64,000 nucleotides of DNA, taken from the NCBI GenBank assembly GCA_965224225.1, contig CBDCZF010000027.1:1-64000 (forward strand), given 5' to 3'. Both the position numbers and the translations under genes were made by a program. The stretch comes from CAJQQK01 sp965224225. GTDB taxonomy: Bacteria > Pseudomonadota > Alphaproteobacteria > Rhizobiales > Hyphomicrobiaceae. Positions 1-7,199 of this stretch are shown in pieces. How positions within the stretch are numbered: position 1 is the stretch's first letter; every line of letters begins with the position of its first letter. The notes below the pieces were generated by a model. That model was not told the DNA's origin and did no database searches. It saw only the letters and a list, made by a program, of their open reading frames with translations.

Positions 1-80
1 GGCCGAGAGGCCGCCCCCGCGGAGGTGCCGGTCAGCTTTGCTGGCCGATCAGCACCGTGAGCGAAAACAAGGAGATCCCC

Positions 81-848
81 ATGCCCAGAATGGAAGGCAA
101 GGTTGCATTCATCACCGGTGGCGGTGGTGGCATTGGCCGGGCGACGGCTGAGCGGTTCGCCGAGGAGGGTGTCCGCGTTGCAGTTGTCGAAATCGACAAG
201 GCGCTTGGCGAGGCGGCGGCCCAATCGGCGCGCGAGCGGGCGGCGAACGGCGGCGGCGATGCCATTGCGATTCACTGCGACGTCACCGACCGGGCAAGCG
301 TCGAAGCAGCCGTCGCCGAGACCGTCCAGAAATTCGGCAAGATCGACGTGCTGCACAACAACGCCGGCGGCTCGACCATGCAAGACGGGCCCGTCACCGA
401 GGCGCCGGAGGAGGAGTTCTGGCGCTGCATCAAGCTCGATCTTTACGGCACGTTCCTGTGCTCGAAGCTCGCCATCCCCGAGATCATCAAGGCGGGCGGC
501 GGTTCGGTGATCAACATGTCGTCCAACGTCGCGCTGATGGCGCTGCCGGGGCGCGACTGCTACACGGCGGCCAAGGGCGGCATTGCCTCGATGACACGCT
601 CGATGGCGGTCGAATACGCGCCCCACAAGATCAGGGTCAACGCCATCGCGCCGTCTGTCACGCTGTCGGACCGGGTCCGCAAACTGCTCGACGCGAGCCC
701 CGAAATCAGCAAAATCAGCGAAACGCATTTGCTCGGCCTCGGCCTGCCGATCCATATTGCCGAGATGGCGGTTTATCTCGGCTCCGACGAATCAGCGATC
801 ACCACCGGCCAGATCCTGTCTGTCGACAGTGGCGTGACAGTGGTTTGA
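81..848 (+). CDS. SDR family NAD(P)-dependent oxidoreductase
   Basis: Classical short-chain dehydrogenase of 255 residues; the substrate is unknown. Near the N-terminus it has the glycine-rich cofactor loop TGGGGGIGRA, then the HNNAGG motif, a catalytic serine in INMSS, and an intact YTAAK (YxxxK) pair. The frame is open from a GTG at 57, but ATG 81 follows AAGGAG at a 6-nt spacing, so 81 is preferred. The protein ends in the usual VDSG segment. A cupin gene follows 73 bp downstream on the same strand across a hexamer repeat, so the two may be co-transcribed. The family call is firm; the reaction is not predictable from sequence. Confidence 0.9.
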   Translation: MPRMEGKVAFITGGGGGIGRATAERFAEEGVRVAVVEIDKALGEAAAQSARERAANGGGDAIAIHCDVTDRASVEAAVAETVQKFGKIDVLHNNAGGSTMQDGPVTEAPEEEFWRCIKLDLYGTFLCSKLAIPEIIKAGGGSVINMSSNVALMALPGRDCYTAAKGGIASMTRSMAVEYAPHKIRVNAIAPSVTLSDRVRKLLDASPEISKISETHLLGLGLPIHIAEMAVYLGSDESAITTGQILSVDSGVTVV

Positions 849-874
849 GCGGCTGGCAGCCGCCCCCAATGCTT

Positions 875-904
875 CGAAACCGAAACCGAAACCGAAACCG
901 AAAT
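875..904 (+). repeat. CGAAAC hexamer tandem repeat
   Basis: Four perfect CGAAAC units followed by CGAAAT lie between the SDR stop and the cupin start, just upstream of the cupin ribosome-binding site (GGAGG at about 910). Unit-number change would alter the leader but no reading frame. Confidence 0.85.
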
Positions 905-921
905 CAACCGGAGGAAACCCA

Positions 922-1353
922 ATGAGTGAACTGAAAAACACCGACCACTGGAACTTCGTGCACAACCTGGCCAAGGACGCCAACTGGACGCCCGGCCTGC
1001 GCGAGATCTTCGAATACCGCGACCTTGGCATAAAGGACGGCAGTCAGGGCGATTTCGTCGCCCACGTCATCCGCCACAACGGCAAGGAACAGAAGGATTC
1101 CGTGCAGCAGTGGCACATCCACGAATGCGATTTCCAGTTCGTCTATGTGCTCAACGGCTGGGCCGAATTCGAATACGCCGGTCAGGGCGTCAAGCGCATT
1201 CAAAAGGGCGATGCGATCCTGCAAAAACCGATGATCCCGCACAAGGAGATCGCCTGCTCGGAAGACTTCGAGGTCCTGGAAATCGTCTCACCGGCAAATT
1301 TCGCGACCAAGGTCGTCGAAGGGCCGGACGGGAAGTTGCAGGCGGCTGAGTAG
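922..1353 (+). CDS. cupin domain protein
   Basis: Small single-domain cupin of 143 residues. The core contains QWHIHECDFQFVYVLNGWAEF, written here only as its key residues: His-x-His followed by Glu and an aromatic turn, which fits cupin motif 1; motif 2 (around IPHKEIACSEDFEVLEI) keeps the second His. Metal binding is likely. GGAGGAAACCCA precedes ATG 922. It sits directly after an SDR gene in the same direction, so it may act on the same small-molecule pathway. Substrate unknown; it could equally be a non-catalytic sensor. Confidence 0.82.
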   Translation: MSELKNTDHWNFVHNLAKDANWTPGLREIFEYRDLGIKDGSQGDFVAHVIRHNGKEQKDSVQQWHIHECDFQFVYVLNGWAEFEYAGQGVKRIQKGDAILQKPMIPHKEIACSEDFEVLEIVSPANFATKVVEGPDGKLQAAE

Positions 1354-1407
1354 GCGGCTGGGCTGGGGGCGGCGGACTCGGGATCTGCCGCGCCCAATTC
1401 TCACACG

Positions 1408-1692
1408 TCACTCATCATCCTCGGTCACGGCCCGCCACCAGATTGCGGTGCCGGCCGTGACCATGCCGAACGTGACTGCGAACCCGAACGTAAAGAGCAG
1501 GGTGAAACCGACGGCGCGGTCGGAGGCGGCGATCATGGTGCCGATCCGGTTGACGTCATACTGGATCAGCAACCAGGCAATCAGGACGCCGATGATGATG
1601 CCGAACACGCTCTGCTCAGCGATCATGCGGATCCACGACCAGTGCTCGGCCATGAGCCGCTGACGCTGCTGTTCGCTTAGTCGACGTTTCAT
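1408..1692 (-). CDS. small two-helix membrane protein
   Basis: Hypothetical inner-membrane protein of 94 residues. The N-terminus is charged and Arg/Gln-rich (MKRRLSEQQRQRL), followed by two hydrophobic segments, one around FGIIIGVLIAWLLIQ and one around VGFTLLFTFGFAVTFGMV, and a short acidic tail. The open frame extends 12 codons further upstream, but ATG 1692 starts the conserved-looking charged segment. It converges on the cupin gene. I do not recognise the family. Confidence 0.7.
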   Translation of the reverse strand: MKRRLSEQQRQRLMAEHWSWIRMIAEQSVFGIIIGVLIAWLLIQYDVNRIGTMIAASDRAVGFTLLFTFGFAVTFGMVTAGTAIWWRAVTEDDE

Positions 1693-2258
1693 GACTATGA
1701 TTCCGCTATGGTGGTGGTTGTAGAGCAATGTCCGGTCTTCGCCCTCCAGCTCCGCGCCAGCAACTCAGAGACTGAACTGGACACGTGTGAAAAGCTATCA
1801 CGGTGGATGAGTGTGGAAAAGGTTATGCCCAGCGGCATGAGGTTCGCACTAGATCATTTCCGACTTACGTGGAAATGGATCTATCTGCCTTTTCTCTCAC
1901 GGCTATTCGGCCTAACGGCCGGCCTCCGAGGGGTGCCGCAATGCGGCGGGTCGCCTGCGCTCCCTCGGGGCGATTCCGGCTAAAACCGGAAACGCTTTAG
2001 TGTTCTGGATCGAACACTTGATTCCGGGTGAAGGTCGGATCGTGTTCGTGAATCGAGAACACAACCAAGAAGTTGGCTGGGGTTCCGGCGGAGACGCGTG
2101 GGAACTAAGCGTTGGAGTCGGAGCACTGGATCGTTTCTGACTCTATCGGAGACGGCCATTTCAAAGAAGTCCTTGAGGCGATTGATTGGGATACGGCAAT
2201 GCTCCGCGTTTCGCTGCAGACAAATCTGACAGTATGAGTATGGGCAAGAGACACAAGC
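1693..2258. other. gene-poor stretch with dispersed repeat
   Basis: No convincing gene. Open frames here are short, compositionally odd and overlap repeat copy A (1849-1994). A plus-strand fragment near 2005-2140 encodes a short plausible peptide without a start and may be gene debris. The right part grades into the AT-richer patch holding the next gene. Confidence 0.5.
1849..1994 (+). repeat. dispersed REP-like repeat, copy A
   Basis: About 146 bp starting CTAGATCATTTCCGACTTAC and containing the family core CACGGCTATTC at 1898-1908 and small GC hairpins (CGGCC..GGCCG; GCCGC..GCGGC). It closely matches copy B (31090-31234, opposite strand) and shares the core with copies C and D. Confidence 0.85.
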
Positions 2259-2873
2259 ATGCTTCACACAAAGGCTTCGATTGCTGTGATGCTGGTTCTT
2301 GCTGCAGCCGCCTTCCTTGCTACATCAACCGCTACAGCGCAGAAAGAGGGAATGGCTTGGAGAATATGTCGCGGTGGTGACGTAGCCCTGTCTTGGTTTT
2401 CAAACGCTACAATTGCCCGCCCTGCTGCCAGATCCAGTACGCAAACCATTGTCCAAAGAAACCTCGCGACGAAGCTCATTCTCTGGATCGGGAAACATAC
2501 TCGGTACGATATCTCGGACGTTCTGTCGAAGCCACCAACGGTTAGCTTTTGCAGAATTGGGGAAGTGATCGACTACGAACATAAGGAGCTCATTGTTGAG
2601 CAACCGGTCGTGGCAATTTACGATGCCCGAAGACGCCACATCTACTTGGTTAAGCCTTGGAACCCCAAAAACGTTTGGCACGTGAGTACGCTTCTCCATG
2701 AATTCATTCACTTCGTGCAACTATTAAGCAAGCAGTGGCCATGCTGGGGCGATGCTGAACGGGAAGCCTACAGGCTGCAAGAACTCTGGCTGGGCCAACA
2801 GGGGCGGAAGTCCAAATTCAATTGGGCCGAGATCTACATGCGAACGAGATGTCGTCGCGACATTCATCCGTAA
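2259..2873 (+). CDS. secreted HExxH putative metallopeptidase
   Basis: Hypothetical protein of 204 residues with a predicted signal peptide (hydrophobic residues about 8-22, then ATAQ cleavage-like site). Residues 147-151 read HEFIH, a zinc HExxH motif inside a hydrophobic helix, and an EREAYR segment about 18 residues later supplies a plausible third zinc ligand (E169), as in small gluzincin-like families. Five cysteines suggest possible disulfides. Base composition is visibly more AT-rich than in neighbouring genes, which suggests transfer. Peptidase activity is inferred from the motif only. Confidence 0.65.
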   Translation: MLHTKASIAVMLVLAAAAFLATSTATAQKEGMAWRICRGGDVALSWFSNATIARPAARSSTQTIVQRNLATKLILWIGKHTRYDISDVLSKPPTVSFCRIGEVIDYEHKELIVEQPVVAIYDARRRHIYLVKPWNPKNVWHVSTLLHEFIHFVQLLSKQWPCWGDAEREAYRLQELWLGQQGRKSKFNWAEIYMRTRCRRDIHP

Positions 2874-2928
2874 ATACTGAAATGCACGCTGAATGATGTC
2901 GGCGCGGCCATGACGAGTTCACATCTCG

Positions 2929-3543
2929 TCATGATCGACCAACGAGCGGGCACTGCTTCAATGTTTGGATCCATGGCACACATCCCGACAGGCCAACTAC
3001 CCCACCACCAGCCCGCAACAACGGCGACCGCCCCAGCCTCACCAAACCGTCATCCTTCAGCCTGAGCGGCGACCGCATCGCACTATCCCGTTCAGCCCGC
3101 AACTCATCCTCGAGAAACGACAGTTCCTGCCCGGCATCGTTGAGCTGTGCGATGACCTCTTCGGTCGGCCGGTGCCTGACGGCGACCATTGCCCAGAGGA
3201 TTGCCGCTCGCGTGCCGGACTTGCAGTGGGCGAAGATCGGGTCCGGCAGGTCGACCATCGCGCGCTCGAATTGATCAATTGCGTCCTGTTCGAAAATCGC
3301 GTGGTTGTCGGTCGGTGTGTAGATGTAGCCGAGGCCGTGTGCGGTCGCCAATTCTCGCGCCTCCTCGCTGCGCAGGAAGTCGCCGTCTTCCGCGTCGGGC
3401 CGCGCGTTTATGATGGCGCGGAAGCCCAGATCGGCCAGTCGCCTGATGTCCCCGGCCTCGATCTGAGGGCCGATGGCGAACGTTGCGGATAGATAAACTG
3501 GCTCGAGCACGCCGGCATTCGCCTTGTCGACCGAACGGATCAC
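2929..3543 (-). CDS. DUF442/TIGR01244-type phosphatase-like protein
   Basis: Tyrosine-phosphatase-fold protein of 204 residues. The P-loop HCKSGTR at residues 106-112 is the HCx(4-5)R signature and follows the typical opening (YLSATFAIGPQI, then GFRAIINARPD). This family is annotated as a beta-lactamase-hydrolase-like or sulfur-transferase-associated phosphatase; the true substrate is unclear. The usual domain is about 110-140 residues, so the last ~60 residues are an unassigned tail. It overlaps the long upstream frame of the divergent Lrp gene, but not that gene's preferred start. Confidence 0.82.
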   Translation of the reverse strand: MIRSVDKANAGVLEPVYLSATFAIGPQIEAGDIRRLADLGFRAIINARPDAEDGDFLRSEEARELATAHGLGYIYTPTDNHAIFEQDAIDQFERAMVDLPDPIFAHCKSGTRAAILWAMVAVRHRPTEEVIAQLNDAGQELSFLEDELRAERDSAMRSPLRLKDDGLVRLGRSPLLRAGGGVVGLSGCVPWIQTLKQCPLVGRS

Positions 3544-3635
3544 GCGCTACGGGACTGCGGGACCCTGATTTCTTGCGTTGTGTTCGAAGGCGTCCAACGA
3601 TAGCCTTGCGAATGCGTTCGAGAATAGGACGGTTG

Positions 3636-4121
3636 ATGGGAGAAGCGAAAGTGATTGACGTTGCGGATGCCGGAATTTTGCAGCTTCTGCAGGAAGACGC
3701 AACGCTGTCGGTGGCGGAAATTGCGCAACGGACCGGCCAGAGCGAAGCGGCCTGTGCCGAGCGCATCGAGAAGCTCGAAGCGGGCGGTGTGATCGAGGGG
3801 CGCGTCGCGCTGCTCAATCCGCGCAAGGTTGGCGCCGGCGTCACCGTGTTCGTTGCGATTACCGCGCCCGAACACACCGAGGAATGGCTCGATCGCTTCC
3901 ACGAGGCCGTCCAGGAGATACCGGAGGTTGTCGAGTTCTATCGGATGAGCGGCGCGGTGGACTATCTGCTGCGCGTTGTCGTCGCCGATATCGACGGCTA
4001 CGACGCCTTCTACAAGAAGCTGATCGCCATCACCAAGTTCCGGGACATCAGCTCGACGTTCGCCATGGAGCAGATCAAGTTCACGACCAAGCTGCCGATC
4101 GCCACCGGCAGCGCCGACTAA
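3636..4121 (+). CDS. Lrp/AsnC family transcriptional regulator
   Basis: 161-residue regulator. An N-terminal winged helix-turn-helix (AGILQLLQEDATLSVAEIAQ) is followed by a RAM ligand-binding domain (VFVAITAPEHTEEWLDRF and a later Gly-rich turn). The frame is open from 3483, but ATG 3636 gives the normal family N-terminus and length. An FAD amine/amino-acid oxidase gene begins 13 nt downstream, which suggests the regulator responds to an amino acid and controls its oxidation. The effector is not predictable. Confidence 0.9.
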   Translation: MGEAKVIDVADAGILQLLQEDATLSVAEIAQRTGQSEAACAERIEKLEAGGVIEGRVALLNPRKVGAGVTVFVAITAPEHTEEWLDRFHEAVQEIPEVVEFYRMSGAVDYLLRVVVADIDGYDAFYKKLIAITKFRDISSTFAMEQIKFTTKLPIATGSAD

Positions 4122-4134
4122 CCGTCCGAACTCA

Positions 4135-5145
4135 GTGGAAAGCCTCGATGTAACGGTGGTCGGCGCCGGTGTTCTAGGCCTCTGGCAGGCCTTCGAATTT
4201 GCGCGGCGCGGCCATTCAGTGACACTTTACGAAGCGATGCCCGAGGCCGAGTGCGGTGCCTCGAGCCGCTTCGCCGGCGCCATGCTCGCGCCGTACTGCG
4301 AGGCGGAAGCCGCTGACCCGCTGATCGAGGAACTCGGCATCGAAGGTCTCGATGCCTGGCAGCGGGCTTTCGATCACGTCACGCAGCGGGGCAGCCTGGT
4401 CGTCGCCCCGCCCCGCGATCGATCGGAATTGACGCGCTTCGCGACCATGACCCGGGGCCATCGCACGATTGGCAGCCAGGAGATCGGCCAACTGGAACCC
4501 GATCTCGCAGACCGCTTCGCTTCAGGCCTCTTGTTCGAGACCGAGGCCCACGTCAATCCGCGTCGTGCCCTTGCAGTCCTGACTGCCGAACTGCGCCGCC
4601 TCGGCGCCAGACTGGAATTCGATGCCGCGATTCCCGACCCGGTCTGGAGTGCGGGTCCTGCCGGCAGCGTCGTCATCGATTGTCGCGGCATCGCGGCGCG
4701 AGGCGATCTCGATGGGCTGCGCGGCGTGCGCGGCGAAATGGCGGTAGTGCGCTCGGGCGAGGTTCGCCTGACGCGGCCGGTGCGGCTGCTTCATCCCCGC
4801 TTTCCGCTCTATATCGTGCCGTGGGGCGGCGAGTTGTTCATGATTGGCGCGACGATGATCGAACGCGAAGACAGCGGCCCCGTCACGCTCCGCTCCGCCC
4901 TCGATCTGCTCGGGACCGCCTACGCAGTCCACCCGGCCTTTGGCGAAGCTGAGGTCGTCGAGCTTTCGGCAGGCGTGCGTCCGGCTTTTGCCGACAACAT
5001 CCCAAAGGTCGTCGTCCGCGGCCGCCGGCTGATGGTGAACGGCGCCTTCCGCCACGGCTACCTGCTGGCACCCGCACTTGCGCGCATTGCCGCCGACCTG
5101 ATCCTGGAGGGTAGGCGGCACCCGCGCATTGTCATCGACGGCTGA
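4135..5145 (+). CDS. FAD-dependent oxidoreductase, DAO/glycine oxidase (ThiO-like) type
   Basis: 336-residue flavoprotein of the D-amino-acid-oxidase fold. The N-terminal Rossmann motif is VVGAGVLGLWQAFEFARRGH (GxGxxG) with an acidic residue closing strand 2 (YEA). The C-terminus has GVRPAFADNIP and a HGYLLAPALA segment typical of ThiO/DadA-like oxidases that contact FAD and substrate. It starts with GTG 4135, 13 nt after the Lrp gene, so the two are probably one unit. Glycine, sarcosine or another amine may be the substrate; no thiamine genes are nearby to support a thiO role. Confidence 0.83.
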   Translation: MESLDVTVVGAGVLGLWQAFEFARRGHSVTLYEAMPEAECGASSRFAGAMLAPYCEAEAADPLIEELGIEGLDAWQRAFDHVTQRGSLVVAPPRDRSELTRFATMTRGHRTIGSQEIGQLEPDLADRFASGLLFETEAHVNPRRALAVLTAELRRLGARLEFDAAIPDPVWSAGPAGSVVIDCRGIAARGDLDGLRGVRGEMAVVRSGEVRLTRPVRLLHPRFPLYIVPWGGELFMIGATMIEREDSGPVTLRSALDLLGTAYAVHPAFGEAEVVELSAGVRPAFADNIPKVVVRGRRLMVNGAFRHGYLLAPALARIAADLILEGRRHPRIVIDG

Positions 5146-5153
5146 GTTTCGTG

Positions 5154-5171
5154 CCGGGTCGCGGTACCCGG
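5154..5171. terminator. hairpin between convergent genes
   Basis: CCGGGT-(6 nt)-ACCCGG between the FAD oxidase and the convergent hydrolase. There is no clear T-run, so terminator function is only suggested by position. Confidence 0.3.
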
Positions 5172-5198
5172 GATGTATTCGGGGACACCGCAATATGC

Positions 5199-6032
5199 TT
5201 ACCCGAAAAACCCCTGCCGCTCGGCCCACCCTGTGACCACATCGTTGGTCCAGTCAGGCGCTTCGAGGCCGGTGAAGTGGCCATGGCCGGCGAGTGCCTT
5301 GATCTCGGCGGCAGGCGCCCGTGACCGGACCAGTTCCGGATAGTGGCCGATCTCGCCGTCCCGGAGAGCACGGCGGATGCCGTCAGCACCGCGCGTGGTC
5401 GACTGGATGACCAGAGTCGGTACGTCGAGAGCACGCATGATCGGCTCGGCGCGGGTTGCATCCCACTGCATCATGTTGCGGTAAAGGCTGGCGGCGGTCG
5501 CCTCGGGCACGGCAAGTGCGCGCTCGATGATCGGCCCGGCAATTTCCGCATACTTTTCGTCGAAGAACATGATCTCGAAGAGACCGCGGGCCCATGCCGT
5601 GAAGCCTTTATGGGCCACGGCGTCCTCGAATGCCTGCCGCGAGGCTTGAGCATCGCCGTACGCCGTGTCGCTGCCATCGAACAGGATCAGGCCGTTGACC
5701 AACTCGGGAGCCTGGTGGCGGACCTCGAGGGCGACGCGCGTGCCCATGCTGTGGCCGCCGACCACCATGCTGGAGATGCCCTGCGCACGGGCCAGCGCAA
5801 CACAGTCGGTCGCGAGTTGCTCGATGGTCATGTCGGCCTCACCGCGCGGCGAGCGTGCATGGCCTCTGAGATCGGGCGCGATCACGCGGGTGCGCTTGTT
5901 TAGTGCCTCGATTTGCGGCTGCCAGTCATCATAGGCACAGCAAAAGCCATGGATCAGCATGATCGCAGGTTCGCCCTCACCCTTGGTTGTGAAGGCAAGC
6001 TCGATATCGGAGCTGTCGGCGGGGCCGGTCAT
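5199..6032 (-). CDS. alpha/beta hydrolase
   Basis: 277-residue alpha/beta hydrolase. The oxyanion HGF motif is at residues 28-30, the nucleophile elbow GGHSMGTR puts Ser at 95, and the catalytic His lies in the C-terminal LAGHGHF segment. No signal peptide, so probably cytosolic. Its ATG overlaps the stop of the upstream SDR gene by 4 nt (6029-6032), indicating translational coupling. The pair suggests a degradative step where a ketone or ester is made by the SDR and hydrolysed; substrate unknown. Confidence 0.88.
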   Translation of the reverse strand: MTGPADSSDIELAFTTKGEGEPAIMLIHGFCCAYDDWQPQIEALNKRTRVIAPDLRGHARSPRGEADMTIEQLATDCVALARAQGISSMVVGGHSMGTRVALEVRHQAPELVNGLILFDGSDTAYGDAQASRQAFEDAVAHKGFTAWARGLFEIMFFDEKYAEIAGPIIERALAVPEATAASLYRNMMQWDATRAEPIMRALDVPTLVIQSTTRGADGIRRALRDGEIGHYPELVRSRAPAAEIKALAGHGHFTGLEAPDWTNDVVTGWAERQGFFG

Positions 6033-6817
6033 TTCGAGAAACTCCCGCCTCGCGAGCCGTGACCGCCGTCGACGTTGAGCACGGTGCCTGAGACGTAGGA
6101 AGCGCGGTCGGAGACCAGGAAGGTGACGACGTCGGCGATTTCATCGACGGAGGCGGCGCGGCCGAGCGGCATACTCTTGAGATAGTCGCGCCAGCCTTCA
6201 TCCGAGCCGGTATCGGCCTTGGCGCGGGTTTTCATGAGGGTGACCAGCCGTTCGGTCTCGACCGGGCCGGGGCTCACGGCAAAGACGCGGACGCCGTCTT
6301 CGAGGCTGTAGGAGCCGAGCGCCTTGGTGAAGGCGTTCAGGGAAGCATTGCCGGCGGTGCCGGCGATGTAGGAAAAGTCGGTGCGGTCGGCGGCGAGCCC
6401 GGTAACGTTGGCGATCACGCCGCCGCCCCGGCCTTTCATCTGCGCATAGGCAGCGCGGCACAGGTTGATGTAACCGAAGACCTTGAGGTCCCAGGCGGTG
6501 CGCCACGTCGATTCGTCGATTGCCTGCAGGTTGCCGCCGGGAATGGCTCCGGCATTGTTGACCAGGATGTCGGGCGTGCCGGCCGCCGCCAGCAGCGCCT
6601 CGGCCGAGCCTGATTGCGAGAGGTCGATCGGATGGACATGAGCATCGACACCGGCCTGTTGCTTGATGTTGGCCTTCGCGGTGTCGAGTGTAGCGGGATC
6701 ACGCGAAGCAAGGTGAACCTCGCAACCTTCGCGCGCCAGCGCCAGGGCGACACCGAAGCCGATACCTTTCGAGCCGCCGGTGATGACCGCCTTGCGGCCG
6801 GACAATCCAAGATCCAT
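6029..6817 (-). CDS. SDR family protein with atypical active site
   Basis: 262-residue short-chain dehydrogenase fold with a normal cofactor loop (TGGSKGIGFG) and NNAG motif. The active-site segment reads SYIAGTAGNASL: the Tyr is present, but the residue four positions on is Thr instead of the catalytic Lys, and the preceding serine motif is NVTG. It is followed by a 4-nt overlap with the hydrolase gene. It could be a divergent SDR subfamily or a non-classical enzyme. Upstream lies an 18-bp tandem repeat that may be an operator. Confidence 0.85.
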   Translation of the reverse strand: MDLGLSGRKAVITGGSKGIGFGVALALAREGCEVHLASRDPATLDTAKANIKQQAGVDAHVHPIDLSQSGSAEALLAAAGTPDILVNNAGAIPGGNLQAIDESTWRTAWDLKVFGYINLCRAAYAQMKGRGGGVIANVTGLAADRTDFSYIAGTAGNASLNAFTKALGSYSLEDGVRVFAVSPGPVETERLVTLMKTRAKADTGSDEGWRDYLKSMPLGRAASVDEIADVVTFLVSDRASYVSGTVLNVDGGHGSRGGSFSK

Positions 6818-6908
6818 TGATGTTTCTCCGTTGGGTTGTTTCGTTGTGCGCGCGGTTCAGCTTTGCCGTGGCGAACGGTGCTCCGATTGGTTTGCCGCAT
6901 CGTTCATT

Positions 6909-6944
6909 CAAGCAATGTTACCCGATCAAGCATTGTTACCCGAT
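6909..6944 (+). promoter_or_regulatory. tandem 18-bp direct repeat, possible operator
   Basis: CAAGCAATGTTACCCGAT is followed immediately by CAAGCATTGTTACCCGAT, one mismatch in 18. It lies about 90 bp upstream of the SDR-hydrolase pair (minus strand), where tandem regulator half-sites would be placed. The function is inferred. Confidence 0.4.
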
Positions 6945-6997
6945 CGATATCACCTTGGGCACCTGGATATGGGTTTTCACAGCCCGTCCACTGCTGT

Positions 6998-7020
6998 CCC
7001 CCGGTGTTTGTCACCGGGGG
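6998..7020 (+). terminator. strong hairpin next to intron 5' end
   Basis: CCCCCGGTG-TTTGT-CACCGGGGG, a perfect 9-bp stem. It directly precedes the group II intron 5' end at 7023. Class C group II introns insert next to terminator hairpins, so this may be the original insertion target. Confidence 0.55.
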
Positions 7021-7022
7021 GC

Positions 7023-7199
7023 GTGCGTCTGTGTACCAGTCAAATTAGGTCGGTGAAAGTCCGGCTCGAAGGAGGCCATAACCATTGTAGCCGAAGGCAA
7101 CTGCGTCGCCGCGAGGCGGGGTGAGGAGCAGCCGGAGGCGAACGCGCCGCCCGTAGGATGACGAACCCGACTCGGCTGCGTGCGGCGGCGAGCCTCGGC
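7023..7199 (+). mobile_element. group II intron 5' fragment (domain I only)
   Basis: Starts with the intron 5' consensus GTGCG and continues with conserved ribozyme blocks: GGTGAAAGTCCGGCTCGAAG, GTAGCCGAAGGCAACTGCGT and GGTGAGGAGCAGCC. These match the first part of domain I of bacterial group II introns. No reverse transcriptase and no domains V/VI follow; the fragment ends at the stop of the vWA gene. The right edge is approximate. It is a decayed, immobile remnant. Confidence 0.75.

Noticed and set aside
1708..1983. Plus-strand frame of 91 residues
   Set aside because: It runs through repeat copy A and has no recognisable domain or ribosome-binding site.
1980..2267. Minus-strand frame of 95 residues
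   Set aside because: Arg/Cys-rich random-looking sequence overlapping the start of the HExxH gene, without a plausible start signal.
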